Translations under genes and position numbers: made by a program
Notes under the pieces: generated by a model
What the model was told of the DNA's origin: nothing
Seen by the model: the letters and a program-made list of their open reading frames with translations, nothing else
The model's database searches: none
DNA from: an uncultured Bacteroides sp.
GTDB lineage: Bacteria > Bacteroidota > Bacteroidia > Bacteroidales > Bacteroidaceae
DNA: 64,000 bases
Direction: 5' to 3'
NCBI RefSeq assembly: GCF_900547205.1
Contig: NZ_URFY01000007.1
Location: 1-64,000, forward strand
Shown here: in pieces, positions 23,532 through 31,288 of the stretch
How the letters are laid out: each line of letters begins with the position of its first letter
Position numbering within the stretch: position 1 is the stretch's first letter

Positions 23532-24929
23532 ATGAATATGATAAATGTTAGAAGATTGACAGTGATGGCGATTCTGGGTGCAGGTATGCTGCCCGGCATA
23601 TCTGCCCAGGATTCTTCCCTGCAAGTCGATACGATAAGCGAGGTGAAGCTCCCGGCTCAATGGGATTTGCAATCGTGCATCGACTATGCTCTGGAGCAGA
23701 ACATTACCATCCGCAAGAACCGGGTGACAGCGGAGAGTGTGCAGATTGACGTAAAGACGGCAAAAGCGGCTTTGTTCCCCAGCCTTTCGTTCTCTACGAG
23801 CCAGCAGGTGATGAACCGCCCGTATCAGGAAACGAGTAGCATGGTCAGCGGCAGCGAAATCATCAGCAGTAGTAACAAAACCAGTTATACCGGAAACTAT
23901 GGTCTGAATGCTTCGTGGACTCTCTATAACGGCAGCAAACGGTTGAAGACCATCAAGCAGGAGCAACTGAACAATCAGGTGGCAGAACTCGATGTGGCAA
24001 CTTCGGAGAATAGTATTCAGGAATCTATTGCACAGGTCTATATTCAGATTCTTTATGCTACGGAGGCTGTCAGAGTGAACGAGAATACGCTGGAAGTATC
24101 TATTGCACAGCGCGACCGCGGACAGCAACTTCTCGATGCGGGAAGCATTGCCAAGAGTGATTTCGCACAACTGGAAGCTCAGGTGAGCACCGACCGTTAC
24201 CAACTCGTCACAGCGCAAACCACCCTGCAAGACTACAAATTACAACTGAAACAACTGCTCGAACTGGACGGTGAGAACGAAATGAATATCTACCTCCCCG
24301 CACTGTCCGACGAGAATGTGCTTGCCCCATTGCCAACCAAGAAAGATGTGTATGTAAGCGCCCTCGCACTTCGCCCGGAGATTGAGGCTAGCAAACTTAA
24401 CGTGGAAGCGTCCGAGTTGGGAATCGACATTGCCAAATCAAGCTACTTCCCCACCATCAGCCTCAGCGCAGGAATGGGAACGAACCATACAAGCGGTAGC
24501 GATTTTACCTTCAGCGAACAGGTGAAGAAAGGATGGAACAACTCTATCGGATTATCGGTCAGCGTACCTATCTTTAATAACCGCCAGACGAAGAGTGCCG
24601 TACAGAAGGCTAAGTTGATGCGCGAGACGAGTATGCTGTCATTGCTCGATGAACAGAAAACGCTGTATAAGACAGTGGAAGGACTTTGGCTGGATGCCAA
24701 CAGTGCACAGCAACGCTATGCGGCAGCCAATGAGAAACTGAAGAGTACTCAAATCAGTTATGACTTGGTTAGCGAACAGTTCAACCTGGGAATGAAGAAT
24801 ACCATCGAGCTGCTTACCGAGAAAAACAACTTACTGCAAGCACAGCAGGAGCAACTTCAGGCGAAGTATATGGCGATACTGAACACGCAACTGCTCAAGT
24901 TCTACCAAGGAGACAAATTAGCATTATAA
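23532..24929 (+). CDS. TolC-type outer-membrane efflux channel
   Basis: A 465-residue outer-membrane factor. The signal peptide ends at about residue 25 (GISAQ). Two long repeats of coiled-coil helices follow (about 55-240 and 260-455), with family pieces LQSCIDYALEQNITIRKN, EAQVSTDRYQLVTAQTTL and LRPEIEASKLNVEASELGI. As a trimer it would form the exit duct for the adaptor and ABC pump encoded next. First gene of a six-gene operon, 23 bases before the adaptor gene. No lipobox was seen. The cargo is unknown. Confidence 0.92.
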   Translation: MNMINVRRLTVMAILGAGMLPGISAQDSSLQVDTISEVKLPAQWDLQSCIDYALEQNITIRKNRVTAESVQIDVKTAKAALFPSLSFSTSQQVMNRPYQETSSMVSGSEIISSSNKTSYTGNYGLNASWTLYNGSKRLKTIKQEQLNNQVAELDVATSENSIQESIAQVYIQILYATEAVRVNENTLEVSIAQRDRGQQLLDAGSIAKSDFAQLEAQVSTDRYQLVTAQTTLQDYKLQLKQLLELDGENEMNIYLPALSDENVLAPLPTKKDVYVSALALRPEIEASKLNVEASELGIDIAKSSYFPTISLSAGMGTNHTSGSDFTFSEQVKKGWNNSIGLSVSVPIFNNRQTKSAVQKAKLMRETSMLSLLDEQKTLYKTVEGLWLDANSAQQRYAAANEKLKSTQISYDLVSEQFNLGMKNTIELLTEKNNLLQAQQEQLQAKYMAILNTQLLKFYQGDKLAL

Positions 24930-24952
24930 ATAAGTTAAAGCATAATAAACGA

Positions 24953-26173
24953 ATGAAAACGAAAAAGATTATCCTAATCGCCGTAGTGGCTGTTGTGGTT
25001 GTGGGAGGAGGAATCTGGTACTTCACAGGTTCGCCTGCCAAACACAAAGTCACCTATGCCACCGTTGCTGTCAGCAAAGGCGACATCTCAAATTCGGTGA
25101 CGGCTACCGGAACCATCGAACCGGTGACGGAAGTAGAAGTCGGTACGCAGGTATCCGGTATCATCGACAACATCTACGTAGACTACAACTCGGAAGTGAC
25201 CAAAGGACAACTGATTGCCGAGATGGACCGCATCACTTTGCAAAGTGAATTGGCTTCTCAGCAAGCTACCTACGACGGCACCAAAGCCGAATACGAATAC
25301 CAGAAGAAGAACTACGAACGCAGCAAAGGCTTGCACGAGAAAGCGCTGATTAGTGACACCGACTACGAACTCGCACTTTATAATTATGAGAAAGCGAAAA
25401 GTAGTTTCGACAGTAGCAAGGCTTCTCTTGCCAAGGCGGAGCGAAACTTATCTTACGCCACCATCACCTCACCGATTGACGGAGTCGTTATCAGCCGTGA
25501 TGTGGAAGCCGGACAGACGGTTGCTTCTGGATTTGAGACTCCGACGCTCTTCACTATCGCTGCCGACCTGACACAGATGCAGGTAGTAGCCGATGTGGAT
25601 GAAGCTGATATAGGCGGCATTGAAGAGGGTCAACGCGCCAGCTTCACGGTAGATGCTTACCCGAATGATACGTTTGAAGGCGTGGTGACACAGATTCGTC
25701 TGGGAGACGCAAGTAGTTCGAGCAGTACGAGTACCAGTACTACAGTGGTTACTTACGAAGTCGTTATCTCCGCTCCCAATCCGGACTTGAAACTGAAACC
25801 ACGGTTGACGGCGAATGTTACCATTTATATTCTCGACAAGAAAGATGTACTCTCTGTGCCAAACAAAGCGCTGCGCTTCAATCCTGAGAAACCGTTAATT
25901 GGTAATAATGATATCGTTGTGGATTGCGAAGGTGAACATAAACTCTGGACACGCGAAGGAGTGACATTCACTGCTCATCCCGTAAAGGTGGGAATCAGCA
26001 ACGGTATGTCTACCGAGATTATCAGCGGCATTGCCGAAGGGACGAAGGTAGTTAGCGAAGCTACCGTAGGCGCCATGCCGGGCGAGAGTGCCGTAGCCGC
26101 GGAAGGTCAGGAAGGCGGAGGAGAAAGAAGTCCTTTCATGCCGGGTCGTCCGGGAAGCAATAAGAAGAAATAA
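24953..26173 (+). CDS. MacA-like periplasmic adaptor
   Basis: A 406-residue membrane-fusion protein with an N-terminal anchor (about 5-25, IILIAVVAVVVVGGGIWYF). The lipoyl/barrel-sandwich halves (about 45-80 and 165-200, TGTIEPVTEVEVGTQVSG and TITSPIDGVVISRDVEAGQT) flank a coiled-coil hairpin rich in Tyr, Glu and Lys (about 90-160). A beta-barrel and a membrane-proximal domain follow. A serine/threonine linker (SSSSSTSTSTT, about 252-262) interrupts the barrel. The tail is Gly/Pro/Lys-rich. With the ABC pair behind it, it resembles MacA rather than an RND adaptor. Confidence 0.92.
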   Translation: MKTKKIILIAVVAVVVVGGGIWYFTGSPAKHKVTYATVAVSKGDISNSVTATGTIEPVTEVEVGTQVSGIIDNIYVDYNSEVTKGQLIAEMDRITLQSELASQQATYDGTKAEYEYQKKNYERSKGLHEKALISDTDYELALYNYEKAKSSFDSSKASLAKAERNLSYATITSPIDGVVISRDVEAGQTVASGFETPTLFTIAADLTQMQVVADVDEADIGGIEEGQRASFTVDAYPNDTFEGVVTQIRLGDASSSSSTSTSTTVVTYEVVISAPNPDLKLKPRLTANVTIYILDKKDVLSVPNKALRFNPEKPLIGNNDIVVDCEGEHKLWTREGVTFTAHPVKVGISNGMSTEIISGIAEGTKVVSEATVGAMPGESAVAAEGQEGGGERSPFMPGRPGSNKKK

Positions 26174-26182
26174 TGAGATGAT

Positions 26183-26929
26183 ATGAAGAAAGTAATCGAA
26201 CTTCAGAATATCAAACGAAACTTTCTGGTAGGTGAAGAGGTAGTCCATGCGTTGCGTGGCGTCTCTTTCACCATCAATGAAGGCGAGTTTGTCACTATCA
26301 TGGGTACTTCCGGTTCGGGGAAGTCTACGCTGCTCAATACGTTGGGCTGCCTGGACACTCCTACCAGCGGTGAGTATCTGCTCGATGGTATCTCCGTTCG
26401 CACGATGAGCAAGCCTCAACGGGCGATATTGAGAAACCGGAAGATTGGCTTTGTGTTTCAGAGCTACAACCTGTTGCCTAAGACTACAGCGGTGGAGAAT
26501 GTGGAGTTACCGCTGATGTACAACGCAGCAATTAGCGCCACCGAACGCCGGCAGCGGGCTATCGAATCTTTGCAGGCAGTAGGCTTGGGCGACCGGCTGG
26601 AACATAAGTCCAACCAGATGTCCGGCGGACAGATGCAACGTGTGGCTATCGCCCGTGCATTGGTCAATAATCCTGCCGTGATTCTTGCCGACGAAGCGAC
26701 CGGTAACCTCGATACGCGTACTTCTTTCGAGATACTCGTCCTGTTTCAGAGACTTCATGCGGAGGGACGTACGATTATCTTTGTGACGCACAATCCCGAA
26801 ATTGCGCAATACAGCAGCCGGAATATCCGTCTGCGCGATGGTCACGTCACCGAGGATACGGTCAATACGCATATCCTGTCGGCTGCCGAGGCACTGGCTG
26901 CGTTGCCCAAAAGCGAGGAGGAAGAGTAA
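26183..26929 (+). CDS. MacB/LolD-type ABC transporter ATPase
   Basis: A 248-residue nucleotide-binding protein. Walker A is GTSGSGKST (about 41-49), the Q-loop lies in FVFQSYNLLP, the signature is MSGGQMQRVAIARAL and Walker B is VILADEATGNLD. The H-loop histidine is in IFVTHNPE. This is the MacB/LolD subfamily that powers mechanotransmission pumps without moving cargo through the membrane. Here the ATPase is separate from the permease, unlike E. coli MacB, where both are fused. It lies 9 bases after the adaptor gene and 20 before the permease gene. Confidence 0.95.
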   Translation: MKKVIELQNIKRNFLVGEEVVHALRGVSFTINEGEFVTIMGTSGSGKSTLLNTLGCLDTPTSGEYLLDGISVRTMSKPQRAILRNRKIGFVFQSYNLLPKTTAVENVELPLMYNAAISATERRQRAIESLQAVGLGDRLEHKSNQMSGGQMQRVAIARALVNNPAVILADEATGNLDTRTSFEILVLFQRLHAEGRTIIFVTHNPEIAQYSSRNIRLRDGHVTEDTVNTHILSAAEALAALPKSEEEE

Positions 26930-26949
26930 ATTAACTAATCACTAACAAC

Positions 26950-28170
26950 ATGAATGGAACCAATTTATTTAAAATAGCTCTCCGGGCATTGGCGAACAAT
27001 AAGCTACGTGCTTTTCTCACCATGCTCGGTATCATCATCGGTGTGGCTTCTGTCATCACGATGCTTGCCATCGGGCAGGGATCGAAGAAGAGTATACAGG
27101 CGCAGATTTCCGAGATGGGCTCGAATATGATTATGATTCATCCGGGAGCTGATATGCGTGGAGGTGTCCGTCAAGACCCGTCGGCGATGCAGACATTGAA
27201 GCTTGCCGACTATGAAGCGTTGCGCGACGAGACGAGCTTCTTGTCCGCCATCAGCCCCAACGTATCGTCGTCGGGACAGCTCATTGCCGGAAACAATAAC
27301 TATCCGGCATCCGTCAACGGTGTGGGAACGGAATATCTCGATATCCGCCAGTTGACCGTGGAGAACGGAGAGATGTTTACCGAAGCCGATATACAAAGCT
27401 CAGCCAAAGTGTGCGTCATCGGAAAGACGATAGTCGACAACCTGTTTCCGGACGGAAGCGACCCGGTAGGTAAGATTGTCCGTTTCAGCAAGATACCGCT
27501 CCGGGTGGTAGGTGTGCTCAAGGCAAAAGGCTACAACTCGATGGGACAAGACCAAGACGCAGTGGTGCTGGCTCCCTACACCACGGTGATGAAACGTCTG
27601 CTTGCCGTCACTTACCTGCAAGGGGTGTTTGCCTCTGCCCTCACCGAGGACATGACGGATTATGCAACGGACGAGATTACCGAAGTCCTCCGTCGCAACC
27701 ATAAGCTCAAGGCGTCGGACGATGATGATTTCACCATCCGTACGCAGCAGGAGTTGAGCACGATGCTCAATTCTACTACCGACCTGATGACTACGCTGCT
27801 TGCCTGCATCGCCGGAATCTCGCTCGTGGTGGGTGGTATTGGGATTATGAACATCATGTATGTATCCGTCACAGAACGTACCCGCGAAATCGGACTGCGT
27901 ATGTCAGTCGGTGCACGAGGTGTCGATATCTTGAGCCAATTTCTGATTGAAGCCATCATGATTAGTATCACCGGAGGCATCATCGGTGTTGTCATCGGCT
28001 GCGGAGCGAGTTGGATTGTCAAGAGCGCTGCGCACTGGCCTATCTATATCCAGCCGTGGAGTGTCTTTCTTTCTTTTGCTGTCTGTACTATTACGGGAGT
28101 ATTCTTCGGATGGTATCCGGCCAAGAAAGCAGCAGATTTAGACCCGATTGAGGCAATCAGATACGAATAA
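26950..28170 (+). CDS. MacB/FtsX-type ABC permease
   Basis: A 406-residue inner-membrane protein with the MacB layout: one N-terminal membrane segment (about 18-42, NNKLRAFLTMLGIIIGVASV), a large periplasmic MacB_PCD domain (about 50-270), then three C-terminal segments with GGIGIMNIMYVSVTERTREI and the ending PAKKAADLDPIEAIRYE. It would couple ATP hydrolysis in the preceding protein to pumping of periplasmic substrate through the adaptor and channel. A macrolide, peptide or envelope-damaging compound are all possible cargoes. Confidence 0.94.
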   Translation: MNGTNLFKIALRALANNKLRAFLTMLGIIIGVASVITMLAIGQGSKKSIQAQISEMGSNMIMIHPGADMRGGVRQDPSAMQTLKLADYEALRDETSFLSAISPNVSSSGQLIAGNNNYPASVNGVGTEYLDIRQLTVENGEMFTEADIQSSAKVCVIGKTIVDNLFPDGSDPVGKIVRFSKIPLRVVGVLKAKGYNSMGQDQDAVVLAPYTTVMKRLLAVTYLQGVFASALTEDMTDYATDEITEVLRRNHKLKASDDDDFTIRTQQELSTMLNSTTDLMTTLLACIAGISLVVGGIGIMNIMYVSVTERTREIGLRMSVGARGVDILSQFLIEAIMISITGGIIGVVIGCGASWIVKSAAHWPIYIQPWSVFLSFAVCTITGVFFGWYPAKKAADLDPIEAIRYE

Positions 28171-28188
28171 ATAATTATCTTTGTCTCT

Positions 28189-29271
28189 ATGAAACAAACC
28201 TTTACATCCGCACGTCGTCCCCTGGAAGTTCTGATACATATTATCAGCTGGGGGATTATGTTCGGTTTCCCGTTCTTTTTTGTCGAACGTGGGAACGGGA
28301 ACATTAACTGGATGGCATATATACGCCATATCGCCGTACCACTGTCGTTCATGATTGTGTTCTACATCAATTTTTTCATTCTCGTACCACGCTATCTTTT
28401 CGAAAACCAGGCAAAAAGATATATCTCCTACAATATCATCCTGCTGGTCGTTATCGGACTGTTGCTTCAACTGTGGCAAAATCTGATGTTCGACCCCACG
28501 ATGGCTCCCAAACCCAAACGGCAGGGGATGCCTCCGGGATGGTTGTTCTTTGCCAGAGATATGCTGGGCCTTGTATTCAATATTGCACTAAGTGCCGCCA
28601 TCCGCATGAGCGCCCGATGGGCGAAAAACGAAGCCGCCCGCAAGGAAGCAGAACGAAGCCGAGCCGAAGCGGAAAAGAGCCGTGCGGAAGCTGAACTGAA
28701 GAACCTCCGCAACCAACTGAATCCTCACTTCCTGCTGAATACGCTGAACAACATCTATGCACTGATTGCTTTCGACTCGGACAAAGCGCAACAGGCGGTG
28801 CAGGAATTGAGCAAACTGCTGCGTTATGTGCTGTATGACAACCAGCAGATGTACGTCCCTCTCTGCAAGGAGGCGGAATTTATCCGCAATTACATCGAAC
28901 TGATGCGCATCCGCCTGACGGCTAATGTACAGATGACTACTCAATTCAATATTCAGCCGGACAGCCAGACGCTTATTGCACCGCTTATCTTTATTTCGCT
29001 GATAGAGAATGCTTTCAAGCATGGCATCTCCCCTACCGAGAAGAGTTTCATAAACATTCGCCTTTCGGAAAACGAACAAGAGGTGGTTTGCGAAATAAGC
29101 AATAGTAATCATCCCAAAACAGTGGCGGATAAAAGTGGTTCGGGCGTGGGCTTAGAGCAAGTGAGCCGTAGGCTGGAGATACTTTACCCCGGGGCTTACA
29201 CCTGGTCGAAAGGCACCTCAGCGGGCGGGAAAGTATATGAGTCGAAATTGAGTATTAAAATCAAAGAGTAG
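28189..29271 (+). CDS. LytS/YehU-type sensor histidine kinase
   Basis: A 360-residue inner-membrane kinase with four N-terminal membrane segments (about 15-35, 45-70, 80-100 and 115-140). A charged coiled coil follows (about 145-172, Ala/Glu/Arg-rich). The His_kinase domain has the phosphorylated His in LNPHFLLNTLNNIYAL, and an HATPase_c domain includes SLIENAFKHGI and GSGVGLEQVSRRL. There is no periplasmic sensor domain, so the signal is probably sensed in or near the membrane. It lies in the pump operon just before its cognate LytTR regulator. Confidence 0.93.
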   Translation: MKQTFTSARRPLEVLIHIISWGIMFGFPFFFVERGNGNINWMAYIRHIAVPLSFMIVFYINFFILVPRYLFENQAKRYISYNIILLVVIGLLLQLWQNLMFDPTMAPKPKRQGMPPGWLFFARDMLGLVFNIALSAAIRMSARWAKNEAARKEAERSRAEAEKSRAEAELKNLRNQLNPHFLLNTLNNIYALIAFDSDKAQQAVQELSKLLRYVLYDNQQMYVPLCKEAEFIRNYIELMRIRLTANVQMTTQFNIQPDSQTLIAPLIFISLIENAFKHGISPTEKSFINIRLSENEQEVVCEISNSNHPKTVADKSGSGVGLEQVSRRLEILYPGAYTWSKGTSAGGKVYESKLSIKIKE

Positions 29272-29319
29272 ACATAAAGCGTTTTTTTAAGTATTAACCC
29301 CTATTAGATAGAGAGAATT

Positions 29320-30018
29320 ATGGTGTTACGTTGTGCAATTGTCGATGATGAGCCTTTGGCGCTCGGACTGCTTGAGAGTTATGTAGTCAAGACCCCGTTT
29401 CTGCAACTTGCAGGGAAGTATTCGAGTGCTGTTCAGGCAATGAAGGAGCTACCGGACGTGGAAGTAGACCTGCTGTTTCTGGATATCCAGATGCCGGAAC
29501 TTAACGGACTGGAGTTCTCAAAGATGGTGGACTCCCGCACCCGTATCGTTTTTACTACCGCTTTCGGACAGTATGCCATCGATGGTTATCGAGTCAATGC
29601 GCTTGATTATCTGTTGAAACCAATCTCCTACGTTGACTTTCTTCAAGCAGCCAACAAAGCCCTTCAATGGTTCGAACTGGTGCAGAAACCGGAGGAGATA
29701 GATAGCATATTTGTGAAAAGTGACTACAAGCTAGTACAAGTAGACCTAAGGAAAATAATGTATATAGAAGGATTGAAAGATTATATCAAGATATATACGG
29801 AGGATGCTCCGAAACCGATTCTTTCACTCATGAGCATGAAAGCAATGGAGGAGCTTTTACCATCCAGTCGCTTCATACGAGTGCACCGTTCGTTCATCGT
29901 TCAGAAGGACAAGATACGTGTGATTGACCGCGGGCGCATCGTTTTTGATAAGACCTATATTCCTATCAGCGACAGTTACAAACAAGTCTTTCAGACTTTC
30001 CTTGACGAAAGGAGCTAA
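29320..30018 (+). CDS. LytTR-family response regulator
   Basis: A 232-residue regulator. The receiver domain (about 3-115) has the acidic pocket VDDE, the phospho-acceptor Asp in LLFLDIQMPELNG, and a Thr/Lys pair in FTTAF and DYLLKP. The C-terminal LytTR DNA-binding domain (about 132-230) has YIEGLKDYIKIYT and RFIRVHRSFIVQKDKI. It forms a two-component pair with the kinase 48 bases upstream. Since both end the pump operon, the pair probably controls the pump promoter at 23478, but no binding repeat was identified there. Confidence 0.94.
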   Translation: MVLRCAIVDDEPLALGLLESYVVKTPFLQLAGKYSSAVQAMKELPDVEVDLLFLDIQMPELNGLEFSKMVDSRTRIVFTTAFGQYAIDGYRVNALDYLLKPISYVDFLQAANKALQWFELVQKPEEIDSIFVKSDYKLVQVDLRKIMYIEGLKDYIKIYTEDAPKPILSLMSMKAMEELLPSSRFIRVHRSFIVQKDKIRVIDRGRIVFDKTYIPISDSYKQVFQTFLDERS

Positions 30019-30064
30019 TTATTGGCTATTTTATCGGTAAAAAAGTGATTTTTGTCGATAATGC

Positions 30065-30095
30065 TTTGTCAAATTCCGTTTTATCTTTACCTTTG
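30065..30095 (+). promoter_or_regulatory. Promoter of small RNA candidate 1
   Basis: TTTG (30065-30068), a 19-base spacer and TACCTTTG (30088-30095): a full consensus Bacteroides promoter with no start codon or reading frame behind it. Confidence 0.75.
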
Positions 30096-30101
30096 CACCC
30101 A

Positions 30102-30211
30102 ACAGAAAGGGATTGTGAAATTCCAAGAATAGAATAGTTTAGTTAAGTCTAGTTTAGTTTTTGTGTTGAATGGCTTCCTCGTCGGCGGACGAACAAGGAA
30201 GCCATTTTTAT
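30102..30211 (+). ncRNA. Small RNA candidate of about 110 bases
   Basis: Start inferred about 7 bases after the promoter. The end is a strong terminator with 11-bp arms AATGGCTTCCT (30169-30179) and AGGAAGCCATT (30196-30206), then a T-run. The loop contains an inner CGTC/GACG pairing. The 5' half has repeated AGTTTAGTT-like words (about 30137-30161) that would be single stranded and could pair with target messages. No open frame of meaningful size lies inside. It sits between the LytTR operon and the next promoter, and could act on or follow that operon. Confidence 0.55.
30169..30211 (+). terminator. Terminator of small RNA candidate 1
   Basis: An 11-bp perfect stem followed by TTTTTATA. It may also end readthrough from the LytTR operon. 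Confidence 0.85.
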
Positions 30212-30261
30212 ATTGGTTAAACTTAAGTGAATATTTACGCAAAAACATTCAGTATTTTCCA

Positions 30262-30269
30262 TAACTTTG
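30262..30269 (+). promoter_or_regulatory. -7 promoter box for the 68-residue protein
   Basis: TAACTTTG, 22 bases before the start at 30291. Confidence 0.6.
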
Positions 30270-30290
30270 CAGCAATAAATCTCACAGTGG

Positions 30291-30497
30291 ATGGAATACG
30301 GCGTAGAAGAACTAAAAAGCGTATTGATAGAGAAATGCGCAAGTGAAGGTATTCTGTATGCAATGGTTGCGATAGACCGACATACCAAGGAAGTGATTCT
30401 TCCGGAAACCTTGCAGGGAGTTTTAAAACATCCGGGGTATTATGTATGTACTTGCAGGAGAGTTGGAGATAAATTTATAGTGGAGGAGGTTACCTAA
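30291..30497 (+). CDS. Small conserved-looking protein, 68 residues, unknown function
   Basis: A compact soluble protein with no signal or membrane segment: MEYGVEELKSVLIEKCASEG, then beta-like LYAMVAIDRHTKEVILPETL and GYYVCTCRRVGDKFIVEEV. Three cysteines are present (Cys16, and Cys53 and Cys55 in CTC), possibly metal-binding or redox. I do not recognise the family. Its own promoter box 22 bases upstream and a terminator that starts within the last codons support it as a real single gene. It lies between the pump operon and pgl. Confidence 0.65.
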   Translation: MEYGVEELKSVLIEKCASEGILYAMVAIDRHTKEVILPETLQGVLKHPGYYVCTCRRVGDKFIVEEVT

Positions 30498-30521
30498 GCG
30501 TAACTTCCTCCTGTTTTTTTT
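30482..30521 (+). terminator. Terminator of the 68-residue gene
   Basis: A 12-bp stem GGAGGAGGTTAC/GTAACTTCCTCC with one G-T pair and eight T. The left arm includes the last codons and the stop codon. Confidence 0.85.
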
Positions 30522-30556
30522 ATAATTTAATTACCCAAGAAATAATTCTTTCAATC

Positions 30557-31288
30557 CTAGTTAACCTCCTTACCCCCCTCCTCAATATACGCAGCAGCTC
30601 CCTTGTCCATAAACAATTCTACGTTTCGCGCATGATGAGCCAAGTAAGCAGCCGGGCCTGTATCTCCCGAATTACAAATCTCTTCCACCACATCCGCCTT
30701 GTTCTTTCCCGTTATGAGGAAGATGACATGGCGCGCCTTCAGAATGGGATATCCGGTCATTGCGATACGCTTCTGTCCATTGCGGGGATGGGTGCTGACT
30801 ACATAGACAGAACCGGATGAAAGTAAATCCTCCTGTCCGGGGAAGATGGAAGACGTATGTCCGTCGTCTCCTGCTCCGAGCAGCACGATGTCAAATTCCG
30901 GCCACCCCTGCCGAAGGGGCACTTGTTGTTTCACTAACTCCGAATAGCGTTCAGCTTCTTTCGCCGGCTTTGCCTCGCCACGGATGCGGAATACATTATC
31001 GTAAGGAATAGGAGCTATGCCAAGAAGAAGGTTGCGCATCATCCCGTAGTTACTGTCCGAGTCTTCGGGAGGCACACAGCGTTCGTCCACCCAGTAGATA
31101 CGCATCCGGTTCCAGGGGGTGACATCCACGTATTCATTCGCCCACAAATCGAACATCAATGCAGGGGTGTTGCCTCCGCTCACGGCAATGTTGAATATCC
31201 GGTCTGGTTCTTCATTCATGATTTCCACCAAGCGGAGAATCAGTGCGCGTGACGTCTCAATGGACGAGGGATAAACTGCTAGTTTCAT
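30557..31288 (-). CDS. pgl: 6-phosphogluconolactonase
   Basis: A 243-residue cytoplasmic enzyme (DevB/SOL type) that hydrolyses 6-phosphogluconolactone, the second step of the oxidative pentose phosphate pathway. Signatures: NIAVSGGNTPALMFDLW (about 36-52), YWVDERCVPPEDSDSNYGMM (about 69-88) and LLGAGDDGHTSSIFPG. It overlaps the zwf stop by four bases (ATGA), so the two are translationally coupled. Last gene of gnd-zwf-pgl. Confidence 0.95.
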   Translation of the reverse strand: MKLAVYPSSIETSRALILRLVEIMNEEPDRIFNIAVSGGNTPALMFDLWANEYVDVTPWNRMRIYWVDERCVPPEDSDSNYGMMRNLLLGIAPIPYDNVFRIRGEAKPAKEAERYSELVKQQVPLRQGWPEFDIVLLGAGDDGHTSSIFPGQEDLLSSGSVYVVSTHPRNGQKRIAMTGYPILKARHVIFLITGKNKADVVEEICNSGDTGPAAYLAHHARNVELFMDKGAAAYIEEGGKEVN

